A stretch of 38,374 nucleotides of DNA. It comes from Mesotaenium endlicherianum. Lineage: Eukaryota > Streptophyta > Zygnematophyceae > Zygnematales > Mesotaeniaceae. The DNA lies in NCBI GenBank assembly GCA_009602735.1, contig WELA01003305.1, positions 668,382 through 706,755 on the forward strand. Direction: 5' to 3'. The notes under the pieces are model-generated. The model was given only the letters and a program-made list of their open reading frames with translations. It was not told the origin of the DNA and searched no databases. Made by a program: the position numbers and the translations under genes. This document shows, in pieces, positions 9,615 through 19,900 of this stretch. Numbering within the stretch: position 1 is the first letter of the stretch; each line of letters starts with the position of its first letter.

Positions 9615-10044
9615 TGTAGTGAAACAGATAGATAAAGTACTTAGTAAAACAGAATACTTTATCTATTCAAGACAAGGATCTTTGAACACAAGTGGTAGCT
9701 TCTTGAAAGAGAGATGGCTTCTTGAAAGTTAATATATTTCTGGATTTTGGCAAGTACAAGAGTGATTCTGGAATGTCTTTCTATGTTCTAGCTCTTGTTT
9801 ATATACTTGCTACATAAGTAATTTCTAGGAAGGTGTATGTTGATGTGTTGGCACCCAACACATCCCAAAACTTGCCACCTCTTTCTAGAATAATGTACAC
9901 ATGTCCTTTTGACCTAAAAATGGCACATCTGACTTTTGCCACATGGAGTTCTTCTAGGTCTTTCCTCTAACTTCGAAAATGCCTTGGAATGTTCAAAGGA
10001 CATGAACCAAGTTACTAGAGTACCTATTCACACTTGACACCACA
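9615..10044 (-). repeat. 5' LTR of the Ty3 element (430 bp, only copy in the window)
   Basis: The inner end is fixed by the primer site. The outer end is inferred from the terminal inverted repeat: the minus strand begins TGTGGTG and ends CACTACA, whose complement is TGTAGTG (one mismatch). TATATAAA at 9805-9798 on the minus strand is a plausible TATA box, with the R-U5 portion between it and the primer site. A 12-bp direct repeat (GCTTCTTGAAAG on the plus strand) lies at 9698-9709 and 9717-9728. No matching 3' LTR occurs to the left, so no target-site duplication can be read. Confidence 0.75.
9798..9805 (-). promoter_or_regulatory. TATA box in the LTR
   Basis: TATATAAA on the minus strand, about 185 bases before the LTR's inner end, the expected place for a U3 promoter driving gag-pol. 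Confidence 0.5.
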
Positions 10045-10101
10045 CCATACTACAAATATATTTGAAAACATTAAAATATATGCAAACTAATGTATAATAA
10101 C

Positions 10102-12652
10102 TCAAATCACTACATCTACAAAGTGCTCCAGGAGGCGGTGGCACTCTCGACCGATGAAGCTTGGCTTCGCTGCCCGATTTCTCTTCTCGCCTTTGATGAG
10201 GGCCTTCACCGCCTCCTTAGGTATCTTCGCCTTCACTTTATCTTTAAGAATCTTGTAGAACTCATCTTCCTTCTTTTGTCCTGGTGATAGGAATGCATGG
10301 AGAGTTCTCTCGTACAAGGTTGCAGAGATCCGCAAGTTTAAATGCAAAATGCAAACAACGCAGTCATTGGGCGGGATGTTAAATAGAGGGGGCTTCTTGT
10401 GCCTCTGTCCTTGGTGCTGCAGCTGGTAGTCTATCCTCGCCTTCGTGCTCTCCTTTTCTGGCTTACCCCGTGTCGTCTTCATGATATCATTGTCCATGTG
10501 TGACTTGTGCTCAAAGTGCTTTGAGCAGTGGGGACAGGTCATGGGCAATTTGTCCATGTCAGGAGCATGTGCTGCAGCCTTCGTCCCCTCCAAGGTGCGG
10601 GAGACGCTCGCACCGCGCTGACACCTGTTGTGGATGTCCTTCGACGTCACGAGGCACCACAAACACGGGTACGTTGAGCTTGCCCCTGTCAGCCCGTACA
10701 AGCTATTACTGAATTTGTAGTCCCCACCTTGATACACTTTTACTCTAAATAGCCCACCCCCCACATGCAAGCCTGCCTGATTGACCTCCTCCAAGTCTTT
10801 GAGCAGCCTTGAAGACACAGCTTGTATGCTGTTGTAGTCGTTTTCGCCTTCAAAACACACGATTGTACAAGTTTCCTTGCTGAGTTTGTCATGCCCAAGC
10901 TATCTTTTGTAATGACTTTCACAGCGATGGTGGTCTGGTTCACTCCTCTATGTAGGACAGCCGCATCTCCAATAACCTGTACCCTCAACTCGGCCTGGAC
11001 GAAGCTCTAACTGTAGAATCCGTTGTCTCAGAACCTCATGCAATGACACGGTTACACTGAGTCCATCTGCACTCTCCTGGGGCTGAGATCTGCATATATT
11101 TTAGCTGCCAGCTTCTCTACCTTCCTCCTAGAAGCAATCTTGGGGAGACGAATACTTGTGCCTTGTAAACACCTGGGCTCCCACAACCCTGTCTGTTGTG
11201 AGTAGGTCTTAGACAACATGTTCACAAGCATCTGATATTGCTCTTGGGAAAGTTTCAATCTGTACTTTATGGCCAATCTCAGCTTGTCATCCCACTGCTC
11301 TTGAATCTGCTTGACAGTGGCCTCCTCTACGCGCTCCTTTAAGTGCAATTCAGCCATGATTGCTTCTAGCATGTCCTTGTTGTCTGAAATGAATCGACTT
11401 ACCAAATAGGCGATTAACAATTAATAAAGATCTTTATATCAGCAAGTAATTTTTATGGTATTTCCGTTGACTGGTTTAACGGCAAAGGACAACACGCTAG
11501 CAGAGAATAATACTCGTCAGTCAAATGAGAGTAAACTAGCATCAATAATGCAAATCAGTAAACTCATACATAAGCAAGGTTAGAAGACAGTGCGTATCAT
11601 TGGCTTCTCGCCTTGGATTCAGATCTCTCTCAGTAAGCTGTACAAGAGAGTTGGTCTCGTTTCCGAATGCCGAACTCGAGAGCAATGCCTAGCATATGTA
11701 CATGGAATGAGTTTACTGTTCAACGGTCAGTGCGATGGCACCGCCTACCCGGGAGTTAACCACGTTGGTAGGACCTCGGTTAACCAAATCCACCGCCATC
11801 TCCCATCATCCCGAATCGCCATCCATCATAGGGATGTCATCTGGCCATTCATCTAGCATACCACACTTAGATGCATATCGAGGCAGTTCGCTGCTACCGA
11901 GTACGGAAGTCAGCTGGCTGTCAAAGAATGTGTCAGCAAGCTGACTTAAGGTGACCTCAGCCTGCTACTTCCGGCCAAGTCATTAAACTGATATTAAGTT
12001 TAAAGTCCAGCAGACTGATTGTTAACTAGAGTTTAGCAGGCTGAACTTATTTAACTATATTATTTAAATGAATATTATATCGACCAGTATACTGATTCAT
12101 TACATTGTCAGGCTTGTTCAAGAAGGCGGTCAAGGACTTGGTCATGTTTGTCTCTAATACAAACTTGTCTCCCACGAAGTGCTTTAAGTCATTGCTCATT
12201 CTCTGCCACGTCTTTGCAGATTCTCCACCGACTCTACGCCTCTTTGCTGCAGAAGATACAGGTGCTGCTGTCAACACTTTCTGCTTCAGTTACCTGATCT
12301 CCCTCTTAGCAGCGCTTAGCTCATTCTTGATACCCACAAACTGGTGTGCAATTTGCACTTCTCTATCTGCTGCTTTTCTTTTCAAGCTTCTATTCTCATT
12401 TGCAAACTTCAACATATCTGATTTATATCTCTCCACTTTGTTGTGTTTCCTTGTAGAAGTATGTATATGTGTACTGGCAGTAGTACTTGTTGTAGACGTC
12501 ACCTTCTTCACAAATCTGCCACCTGCACCTCTAGGCATATCTGTGTTGCTTTGGGGTGTTGCCATGGTCATTCTATTGGGTTGATTCTTATGCTTTTTGG
12601 GTCTAGGCATTGGTGCAGGCTCATCCTGGGAGGGCTGTTCTACAAGTTCCAT
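10102..12652 (-). pseudogene. Decayed transposase-like gene of a type also seen as uncharacterised proteins in animals
   Basis: Coding-like segments on the minus strand. 12652-12290 and 12277-12047 share one frame, separated by a TAA at 12292-12290; they are Lys/Arg/Ser-rich, with a coiled-coil-like KFANENRSLKRKAADREVQ. 11420-11052 is helical (YRLKLSQEQYQMLVNML). A middle part around 11080-10990 lies in another frame (SVTVSLHEVLRQRILQLELR), then RVQVIGDAAVLHRGVNQT (10988 on). Finally 10860-10102, in yet another frame, has FRVKVYQGGDYKFSNSLYGL, STYPCLWC (zinc-ligand-like CxxC) and a Leu-rich HLNLRISATLYERTLHAF. I recall this order (VxGD..., GGDxKFL..GxxxAxSxYxCxWC, ...LHLFLRI) from unnamed repetitive animal proteins; DDE-transposase descent is my inference. 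At least three frame changes and one in-frame stop are seen. 11421-12046 could be an intron or decayed sequence. Confidence 0.5.
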
Positions 12653-13124
12653 CTTGAAAAAGACCTTCTGTATGAAAGTGTACAGAGTATAGGCGGATGG
12701 TAGGTAGGTAGGTGGTAAAAAATGGGCTTAGAAGATTTTTTTGGTAATTTTGTCTTTTTTTGTTTTTTAAATTATAAAAATTATTTTTTGTATTTTTTTA
12801 TAAAATTATGTGAACATATAGACTTCATCTTTACCTACATACCAAAAATATGGCACAGAATGAAATGCACATGAGAGTCTGTATACTGAAATGTCAAATT
12901 GTTTTACGCGTACATTCTATTAAACTTCAGAAAACCACTAAGGTCTCAAAACACTTTCAAATTTCAAACTTAAGACTGTTATGCAATCCTCTTACATAGG
13001 AGAACAGTGATGCAAAGTTATAGGATGACACAATGCCAGGTTGCTAACTTATGCCACTCAACACATGCTTCAAAAAATGTCAGCTTTCAAGAAGTACCCG
13101 ACTTATCGCCTACTTTTGCATGAG
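12653..13124. other. AT-rich non-coding stretch upstream of the decayed transposase
   Basis: Contains a short (GGTA)n repeat near 12700-12713 and T/A-rich runs at 12735-12805. No open reading frame of interest. It may be the 5' flank of the decayed element. Confidence 0.5.
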
Positions 13125-14040
13125 CAACTCAGGGGCTCTATCTTGGGCTTTGGTGCTTAGAATGAGCTGTAACTTTCCCATTGAGACTATGGGGGGTTTC
13201 AGAATCTAGTAGAACCATTTTCAGATCCGTACTCCAAGTGTTTTTGCATTGACGGACTGGCATGCTTCACGTGTGCGAGAAACTCCACATGTCACATTTT
13301 GGAGGCTCACAGCCTGGTGTAACTTGATGCAAACTGAATTTTTTTTGGATTCATGGTTATCCAGTTGGGTCCTTAATGCCTCCTAAAATTTTGGGGGGAT
13401 TCAAGAAAGTGGAGTACAAGTTATGGCCATCTGTGTGAAGTGAAAGAATAGTGCAACATGTAATATTTTTCCAAATATCACAAACTTTTGCAGATTTTAG
13501 TTTGTGTGCATATCTTGGGTCTCACTAAATGGAATGACCCAAAACTTCACCAATAGCTCTATAGGGGCATGACAAATCCAAAAAACAATTTGCAGATCCA
13601 TACTACAAGCATACCGCATTTTACGGACGGCCACTCTTCACATGTGTGAAAAGCGCCACATGGCAAACTTTGGAGGCCCATAACTTAAAGTGATTCCATA
13701 AAAATTAAAATATTTTTTATTTCATGGCTACCTAAGAGGGTCTTTAGTAAAATATGGGGTCCATTAGGAACTTTTTGAACAACTGATGGTCATTTGTATG
13801 AAGCAGCAAGAATGAGAGAGTGACAATTTCCACTTTTGTCGACATATTCTTCAATTTCACTAAAAGTGTAATAACTTATGGAGAATATGCCAGCTGTGTC
13901 TGAAACTTTAGGGAGGTTTATATATGGGGGTTATCTACTAGTATCCCAATTTTCAGACTATTTCGACAAAACCGCCGCAAATGGCGCTAAAAAGTACCTA
14001 AGTGTCCAAAAAATGGGCATTTGGGCTGCATGTGGAGTGC
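13125..14040. repeat. Diverged tandem repeat, unit about 370 bp, two full and one partial copy
   Basis: Copy A (about 13130-13470) and copy B (about 13500-13840) share blocks in the same order at a ~370-base offset: CTTTTGCA...TATCTTGGG; CAGATCC(G/A)TACT-CAAG (13221 and 13591); CTTCAC(G/A)TGTG; ACTTTGGAGGC or ATTTTGGAGGC; TTCATGG(T/C)TA; and ATGG(C/T)CAT-TGT(G/A)TGAAG. A third, weaker copy starts near 13870. There are no convincing ORFs. Such repeats could be subterminal or satellite DNA of a transposon. Confidence 0.65.
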
Positions 14041-14224
14041 AACTCTCACAAGCACACATTCTACTACTTTAGTTCTCATTTTCGCATTCTCAAGGATTGT
14101 CAAATTATTTAAAGATATTGTTATTTTTTTCCATTAAGTATTAAATGTTCCTTGAATATTGAACAAGATCCTCGAGAAAGCAAAAATATTACATGATAAA
14201 TAAGTCGATTCATATCACTCCACG

Positions 14225-14622
14225 CGACGTGTTGCACGCGTCGTAACCAACCACGTGGCAGGTCGCTACACTCCTCCCACATACAATTGTGCTTGTCAAT
14301 TGGGCACTTTTGCCGCGGCAATGCGAGGGACATTGCTTCGAGATAATGTCCTTTCTTCATAAAATCCAAATATCACCATACGGTCGCACCATCGACCTGC
14401 CTCTCACCCTGAGCATCTGGTGCTCACTGGGGTTTAACCTTGGTCTTCTGGGCACGGTTGCGTACATACCATTGTAATGATTCAAACAAAAAGGCAACTT
14501 GAGATACTTTAATTGTGCGCCAATTGTACTTAAACAATGTAGACCAACACTTTTGGTCACATATGGTCGCTCAGCGTGATGTGTCGCACGCGCCGTAATC
14601 GTCCACGTGGCGGTTCGCTACA
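14225..14622. repeat. Pair of 46-bp direct repeats, 352 bases apart
   Basis: 14225-14270 and 14577-14622 match at 37 of 46 positions, with no gaps. Shared cores: GCACGCG-CGTAA, CCACGTGGC and TCGCTACA. Most differences are transitions at CG-type sites, as expected from methylation-driven decay. Minus-strand translation gives the similar peptides C-S-x-x-PRG-x-LRRV-x-H in both. Function unknown. Confidence 0.7.
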
Positions 14623-14895
14623 TTGTGGTGCAATCGAGCTCATGCAGCAGCTCTCCAAGAAATTTGCCGTCGTGGTGAATCCATTGAGACGATTCTTTGT
14701 GTGGCAACCAGTGGGCCAATTTCGTCTTGGCAGTCCACATGATAACTTTCTAGGTGTCACACATGTCGTGGCCATTCTAGCTTGACTGCCGGTGGACCAA
14801 GTCCAGCGTTGCCGTCCACGTTGCCCATTCCAAGGTCGCATATTTGCCTTCATACACGTTATCAACCCCGTGTCTGATTCCAAGCCATTTGAAGT

Positions 14896-15856
14896 TCAAG
14901 TCAACCTTAGGGCCAATTTACGGTGGCCATAGAAATGGCCCGCAGTTCGACTTTGTGGTCGTAGTTGTACTCGCAAGAATTTGCAAGTATACTGGCCCTT
15001 GCATGATGGATGAACTCCAAACTGCGAGCGTTTACACAGTGGTATTTCCCACTTTTCATATTCGAACACTGCGGATTATGAAGTCCAACTACAACCAACT
15101 TCTCAAACGAGAGGTAGGTCATTTAAGTTATCGAGAGAATGGTGGGATATGCAAAACAACAAGAAAAGAGCCCAAATACTGACAATTTTGGATCTGACAT
15201 CCGCTGTATGTGTATAAGAACGTAGTGCCACTTGGAACAACAATAAAAGTTTTCTGGTCACTACAACTGCAATTCAAATATCGCCATTACAATTGCAAAT
15301 TGTCGAGTTCTTCTACGAGTTGTAAAGTCGAAGTGCAAGATTACATTTTTAACTACACTTTAGAAAAAAAAAACGCAACTGCGAGGACGCTTGGGGCCAA
15401 CTTAATGCGAGTGGCCCATGGGGTGCTAACTGTCGCATTGATCCCAATAATTTCGATCGCTTTTGCCAAAATTGCAAGTCGATTAGCCGAAATGCGTGTC
15501 TCATTGGAATTTTGCGCTATGTTCAATGCTTATGCAAGATACCGCAGACGATTATTTTCTTTGCGCAGTGGCACTTGACGAAGGTGCCAAAAAATGCACT
15601 TCATTAATATCTTGTGCAATCTATGTGGCTGGCTATGTCGCAAGGATGCCTATTAAAATGATTATTTCTCGTAGTGTAGTTAGACATTTTGATTGTCACC
15701 AAAAATTGTCAAGATTATATTTATTCGCACAAGAGCAAGAATATATAAAAAAAAATCGCCAACCAAAAATCCTCAACCAAGAAGTCCCTACAGATGAAAA
15801 GAGTTAGCAATTCATGGAGTGGCCACTGTAAACTGGCCCTTATTAGGTTGACCTTG
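14896..15856. mobile_element. Putative ~960-bp DNA element bounded by inverted repeats
   Basis: The complement of 14896-14928 reads GGCCACCGTAAATTGGCCCT then AAGGTTGACTTG. The plus strand at 15821-15856 reads GGCCACTGTAAACTGGCCCT, then TATTAGGTTGACCTTG, so the arms match except for two transitions and a 3-base gap. The interior is AT-rich with a short ORF at 15496-15807. Terminal ends and target duplication are not resolvable; the arms may be subterminal. Confidence 0.6.
15496..15807 (+). pseudogene. Short ORF inside the inverted-repeat element, possible transposase tail
   Basis: 103 codons. CAIYVAGYVARM resembles the 'YIAGYVxRK' motif seen near the ends of some DNA-transposase-like proteins, and it ends within the element just before the right inverted repeat. 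No catalytic residues can be assigned. It may equally be chance coding in AT-rich DNA. Confidence 0.25.
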
Positions 15857-16272
15857 CTCGTACTTCTTGGGTCAAACTGGACTCCACTCCGTACTTTGGC
15901 TAGCCGCAACTCCCGCTGCGCTTCTTACCGACACTAACCTTCAACACCCTGTATCGAATCTATTCGGGCTATTCACTTCCGCAGGTTGCGCAAAGACAAA
16001 CAAATAAAACTGGGTGTAGAGAGGTCCATAAAGAGGTGGAAAGTTATATTTGTACCTGCTTAATTGATACGTCAGCTCTCGACCGGCCCTTGTAAAGTGA
16101 ATCTTCCGAGCCGGACCAGGATAGTCGGGATATATACTATATACTATAATGACCACAATTCATTCAAATTGCCCAGATGGTGCCAAGACTACGTAAGCAT
16201 CTGGCACATCAAGTCTCATCTCTCCTAAGCTTTGCAAGACGACGCCTTCGCGCAAGCTTGCGTGCCGGACGA

Positions 16273-16395
16273 GCACTTGAACTATGCTTGAACTGGCTTG
16301 AACTCGCTTGAACCAACTTGAACCGTGAGTCGTGACTCTTGAGTCGTGACAACGAGATTTCCAAGCTTGTAAATGATGACTCGTGACTCGCGAGG
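16273..16395. repeat. 10-bp-period repeats upstream of the SFH gene
   Basis: Five CTTGAAC copies at roughly 10-base spacing (16273-16322) are followed by GAGTCGTGAC at 16327-16336 and 16341-16350 and a related GACTCGTGACTCGCGAG at 16378-16394. The GAGTC-GT-GACTC core is self-complementary. Helical-period spacing could place protein sites on one face of DNA, but simple slippage is as likely. Confidence 0.6.
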
Positions 16396-16800
16396 AATCA
16401 GATCGGGGGCTGTCCCGAGCTGGTAATCTAGAAGTCTATTACAATTTACGAGTGATTACGAGCGAGTTCGATCCTTGGTATATGAACTGTGTCGAAGTCG
16501 GACGAGCCATCGGGACGGGCCGTCCCTTTTGGTGCAACTGTTCCAGGAGTAAAACTGCAACTAGCCCCGGACCTAAATGCCAGGCCTAAATGCCTCTGGT
16601 CTGCTCTGGTCGGATCAACAGAGGTATATTGTAGCCCAGCTGTAGCCCACTTATCCACGTAACCGTTCGGCCTAGCAGAGAGTTGCCCTTGAATTCTGCT
16701 GCCAGGAACTTGCACATCTTCGGTAGGCCAACGCTCGTCATCATCCTGCTTCCTTCACTCAGCGATCAGCTATTCTTATTTTATGCACCCAAGGGTGGTC

Positions 16801-16830
16801 TTAGGCGCTCTGAGGCGCTTATAGGCGCTT
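16801..16830. repeat. Three 10-bp units with AGGCGCT core
   Basis: Exact 10-base period, about 140 bases before the SFH start codon. Confidence 0.7.
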
Positions 16831-16970
16831 CTAGCAAATACCTGAATAAGTGTGCATGCAAATGGGGGACTTTAGCATACTTGTCGTGACCGGCGTTCTG
16901 TACTGAGGGGTAGCTCCGCAGACTTGAGAGTCTGCATCGATTCTATTTCTGCATATTTTGCTCGAGCAAA

Positions 16971-19900
16971 ATGAGTTTCAGGGAGACAGTTGGTGATTTA
17001 GGTAGTTCGTCTTCCGTACCCGACGAACGGGAAAGAATGAAGAGGGAAAAACGTAGAGAAAAGCTGGAGAGGAAGCTTAGCAATATTCAGATGGAGGAGG
17101 TGGAGACTCCTAGAGACGACGAAAACAGGAGGAAGACCAGGATGGGGGCTCTGAAGGCCATTATAGCAAGCAAGAAGTTTCGTACTAACATGAAAAAGAA
17201 ACGTCATCGGAAACTTCTGGACAAGCTAGCAAGCATAGAGGACTACCGGTCTGAAGAAGAAATCCGGGCAGTGGAAGCCTTTCGTGAGGTCTTGCTAGCA
17301 TCTAACAAACTTCCTAGTCGATACGATCATTATCACACACTTCTCCGGTGAGCAGTCAACTTTGTCACTATACTTTTACTGGATCATATGGTTTCAAATA
17401 AAGATACAGCCCCGAGCATTCGTCAAAAAGGCATTGCATATGGATGAAGGAAATACATGTGAGGTGTAGCCATGGATTCAAGTAATATACGTAATGCAGC
17501 CCACTAACAATGTTAATGCAGCTACATCTCGTTGCCGCGGTGGGTCAAGAGTATTCTAGGAAGCATGCGTAGGGGTCATGTCGTGTTGATCTTGTCCAGT
17601 ATGTGAACCCTATATTAAGTTAAGCAGAGTCATTATGAGAATCAGGAACTTAAAGTGAGACAATGCTGGCCTTTTGGGATTTCGCTGCAGCTACCCGCTA
17701 ATGGGTATGGTGCGCTGGGGGGCCATAACACTAGCAGCCGCTAGTGCTTAAGGCATTGACAAGCTTCGGGGTTGCCTGTTTTCGACAGGTTTTTGAAAGC
17801 GAGAAAGTTTGACACTGAGAAGACAAAACTTATGTGGTCAAACATGCTGAAATGGAGGGAAGAGTTTGGAGCAGATGACATTGTGGAGGTAAGGAAATCT
17901 AAAATGCTGACATTAAAAGCGGCTGAAAACATTAAAAGTGGTGCCCAGCAGATTCAAAACAATATTGTATGCTAGGAGTTAGGGTAACTTGTCATCTGGA
18001 CTTGCTGCCTACGTTGAAGCTTGGAATTGTGGAGGGTAGCAATGTGAACCGCCTCGTGTGTTTGCTGTTCTGTACGTCCCAGCTCCAAGGTAAACTGTGA
18101 AGTGCGCACATCTTAGGCTCCTTCTTATGGCATCCATCTCTGCTGGCAAGCTCATCATTCAGGGCCATCAAATCTGAGATGTTGGATGCCCTCGTCCATG
18201 CCGGCAAGGGTTGGCTTGAGACGTTTTGCCTTTTCGTGGCGCAAGTGCTGGGGTATACTAGAGCATGCAGTGAAGCTGCTGGCAAGCCCTAACCTCTTCA
18301 CCTTGTTCCCCCCCAATTCACTCATCCACGACTTCCTTTATTGGTCACTTGAGAAAGCCCTACCTATGCGACATTGACTCCTTCGCATAAGGATGTAACC
18401 TCCCACGACCAGGAGTAGTTGGTGAAGAGGTCATGGCCCTGGCTAGTTTCTGACCAAATCCAGGGAACCGTACGCTATGCTGATGGTGGTGGCAGTGTTG
18501 ACCGCTGTTCCCTTATGGGACACCGCATTTTCTTGGGGCTGGTTGATGGCAGGCCTTTGACTTTCCTGAAGTTTCAGATGTGAAGCAGCATTACCCTCAG
18601 GGTCATCATGGGGTTGATCGAGATGGGAGGCCTGTCTACATAGAGCTTGTTGGTAGAGTGGATGCTTCGAAGGTTCTGAAATTTACCACTGTGGAGCGAT
18701 ACTGCAAGTTCCATGTCAAGGAGTTTGAACGCACGTTTGACCTAAAATTCCCCGCGTGTACCATAGCAGCAGGGAAGCACATTGACCAGACAACCACCAT
18801 CATGGATTTATCTGAATTCGTGAGTCCTCATCGCGTGCCTCTGTCCAAACCGTCAGGTGTTGTCAGGTGAAGCATGATGATGCTTAGGCATGTAGGTGTT
18901 TGTGACAACAACGCAGTTGGAGGTTCTGTGCATGTTTGCCACGGGTTGCAAAAGGGTCCCAGATGCCAAGGCGAATCCAGTGTATGCCAAGGGTATGACG
19001 ATGTGAGTTGGCATGGTTGGGGACCCCCCCACATATTTGATACAGTGATATCAGTTTGTGGATAAGGAGACTGTCTTCTTCAAACCTACGAGGTGAATAG
19101 GAAGGGCTCCTTGCTGCAGGACGGTCGGCGGAGCATTGAGAGTACCAATCTGTCAGCCTGCCCATTGCCTTGTTCCCCTTCCATAGCTTCATAATCTCTG
19201 TTATGACTTCAGACAGGATCTTATGGTGAATCTCGTCATACCTTCTCTTTGCTACCTTTGGACACAGTGTTGCTGGTGCCCCAGGGTCCTGTCTCTCAAG
19301 GGCAGTGGTGTCGAGTGGGTGGAGGGTTGCAGTCGTTGACTAGCATGCATGGGGGGTGTGCATGACAGGGTCTGAAGAACTTCTCCCGGGATGCTAGGGA
19401 ACTCATCGCAAGGATCTCGCAACTCGACAGCGACTATTACCCCGAGGTACGGTGCACCTGCGCATGCACCAGTGGCGTTCATGAACCTGGGCCTGGCCTG
19501 TCTGCATTCCTGAACCTACCGCTGAGGGCAATGTGCTGCACGACATGGCCGAAACAAGGAAGTGTGTTGAGGCGTCCCTTTGGGACGCATGGAGGCGCTC
19601 CTCTGGACGCACATAGGACGATCCTTTGGCTACACTGGACCATAACACATCAGGTCTTGCACATTATTTTTGATCACACTGTGTAAATGAGGGTCAGTAA
19701 GGCGTGTCTGCAAGTTGAGGCAGTGCAGACATAACCTGGGGAAAATTCTGCGTGATATAGGCTAGGGTGAAGTCGTTTGACATATATGCTGCTCCTTAGG
19801 CTGTAGCCTGCGCATGTGGGAATGGTCCGTGCATGCTCCCCCGTGTGTTACAATCTTGACTGAAGATCCACATTTGCGCCCCTCATCTGGGAGAAGGTTG

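Larger units (their letters stand above)
4395..10044 (-). mobile_element. Composite retroelement: Ty3/gypsy 5' half joined to DIRS-type 3' half
   Basis: Read on the minus strand, the order is: LTR (10044-9615), tRNA primer site, gag, -1 frameshift cassette, then pol with protease, Ty3 RT and the start of Ty3 RNase H. At about 6548-6428 the sequence passes without a stop into DIRS-type RT and RNase H, then the start of a tyrosine recombinase that breaks at 4395. Ty3 integrase and the 3' LTR are not found. Either a DIRS copy inserted into or recombined with a Ty3 copy and the intervening DNA was lost, or one element acquired the other's polymerase. Assembly error at the junction is also possible. 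DIRS elements are known to use tyrosine recombinase instead of integrase, so a Ty3-gag/DIRS-YR hybrid would be a new arrangement if it proved mobile. Confidence 0.75.
15857..16970. other. Upstream flank of the SFH gene, with short-period repeats
   Basis: No gene seen. Contents: AT-rich stretch near 16125-16148; CTTGAAC repeats (16273-16322); GAGTCGTGAC repeats (16327-16394); AGGCGCT triplet (16801-16830). The promoter of the downstream gene should lie here, but I see no clear TATA box. Confidence 0.5.

Noticed and set aside
16466..16474. GTTCGATCC, a match to the tRNA B-box consensus, with a weak A-box-like stretch upstream
   Set aside because: The five bases on either side cannot form a T stem and no acceptor stem was found.
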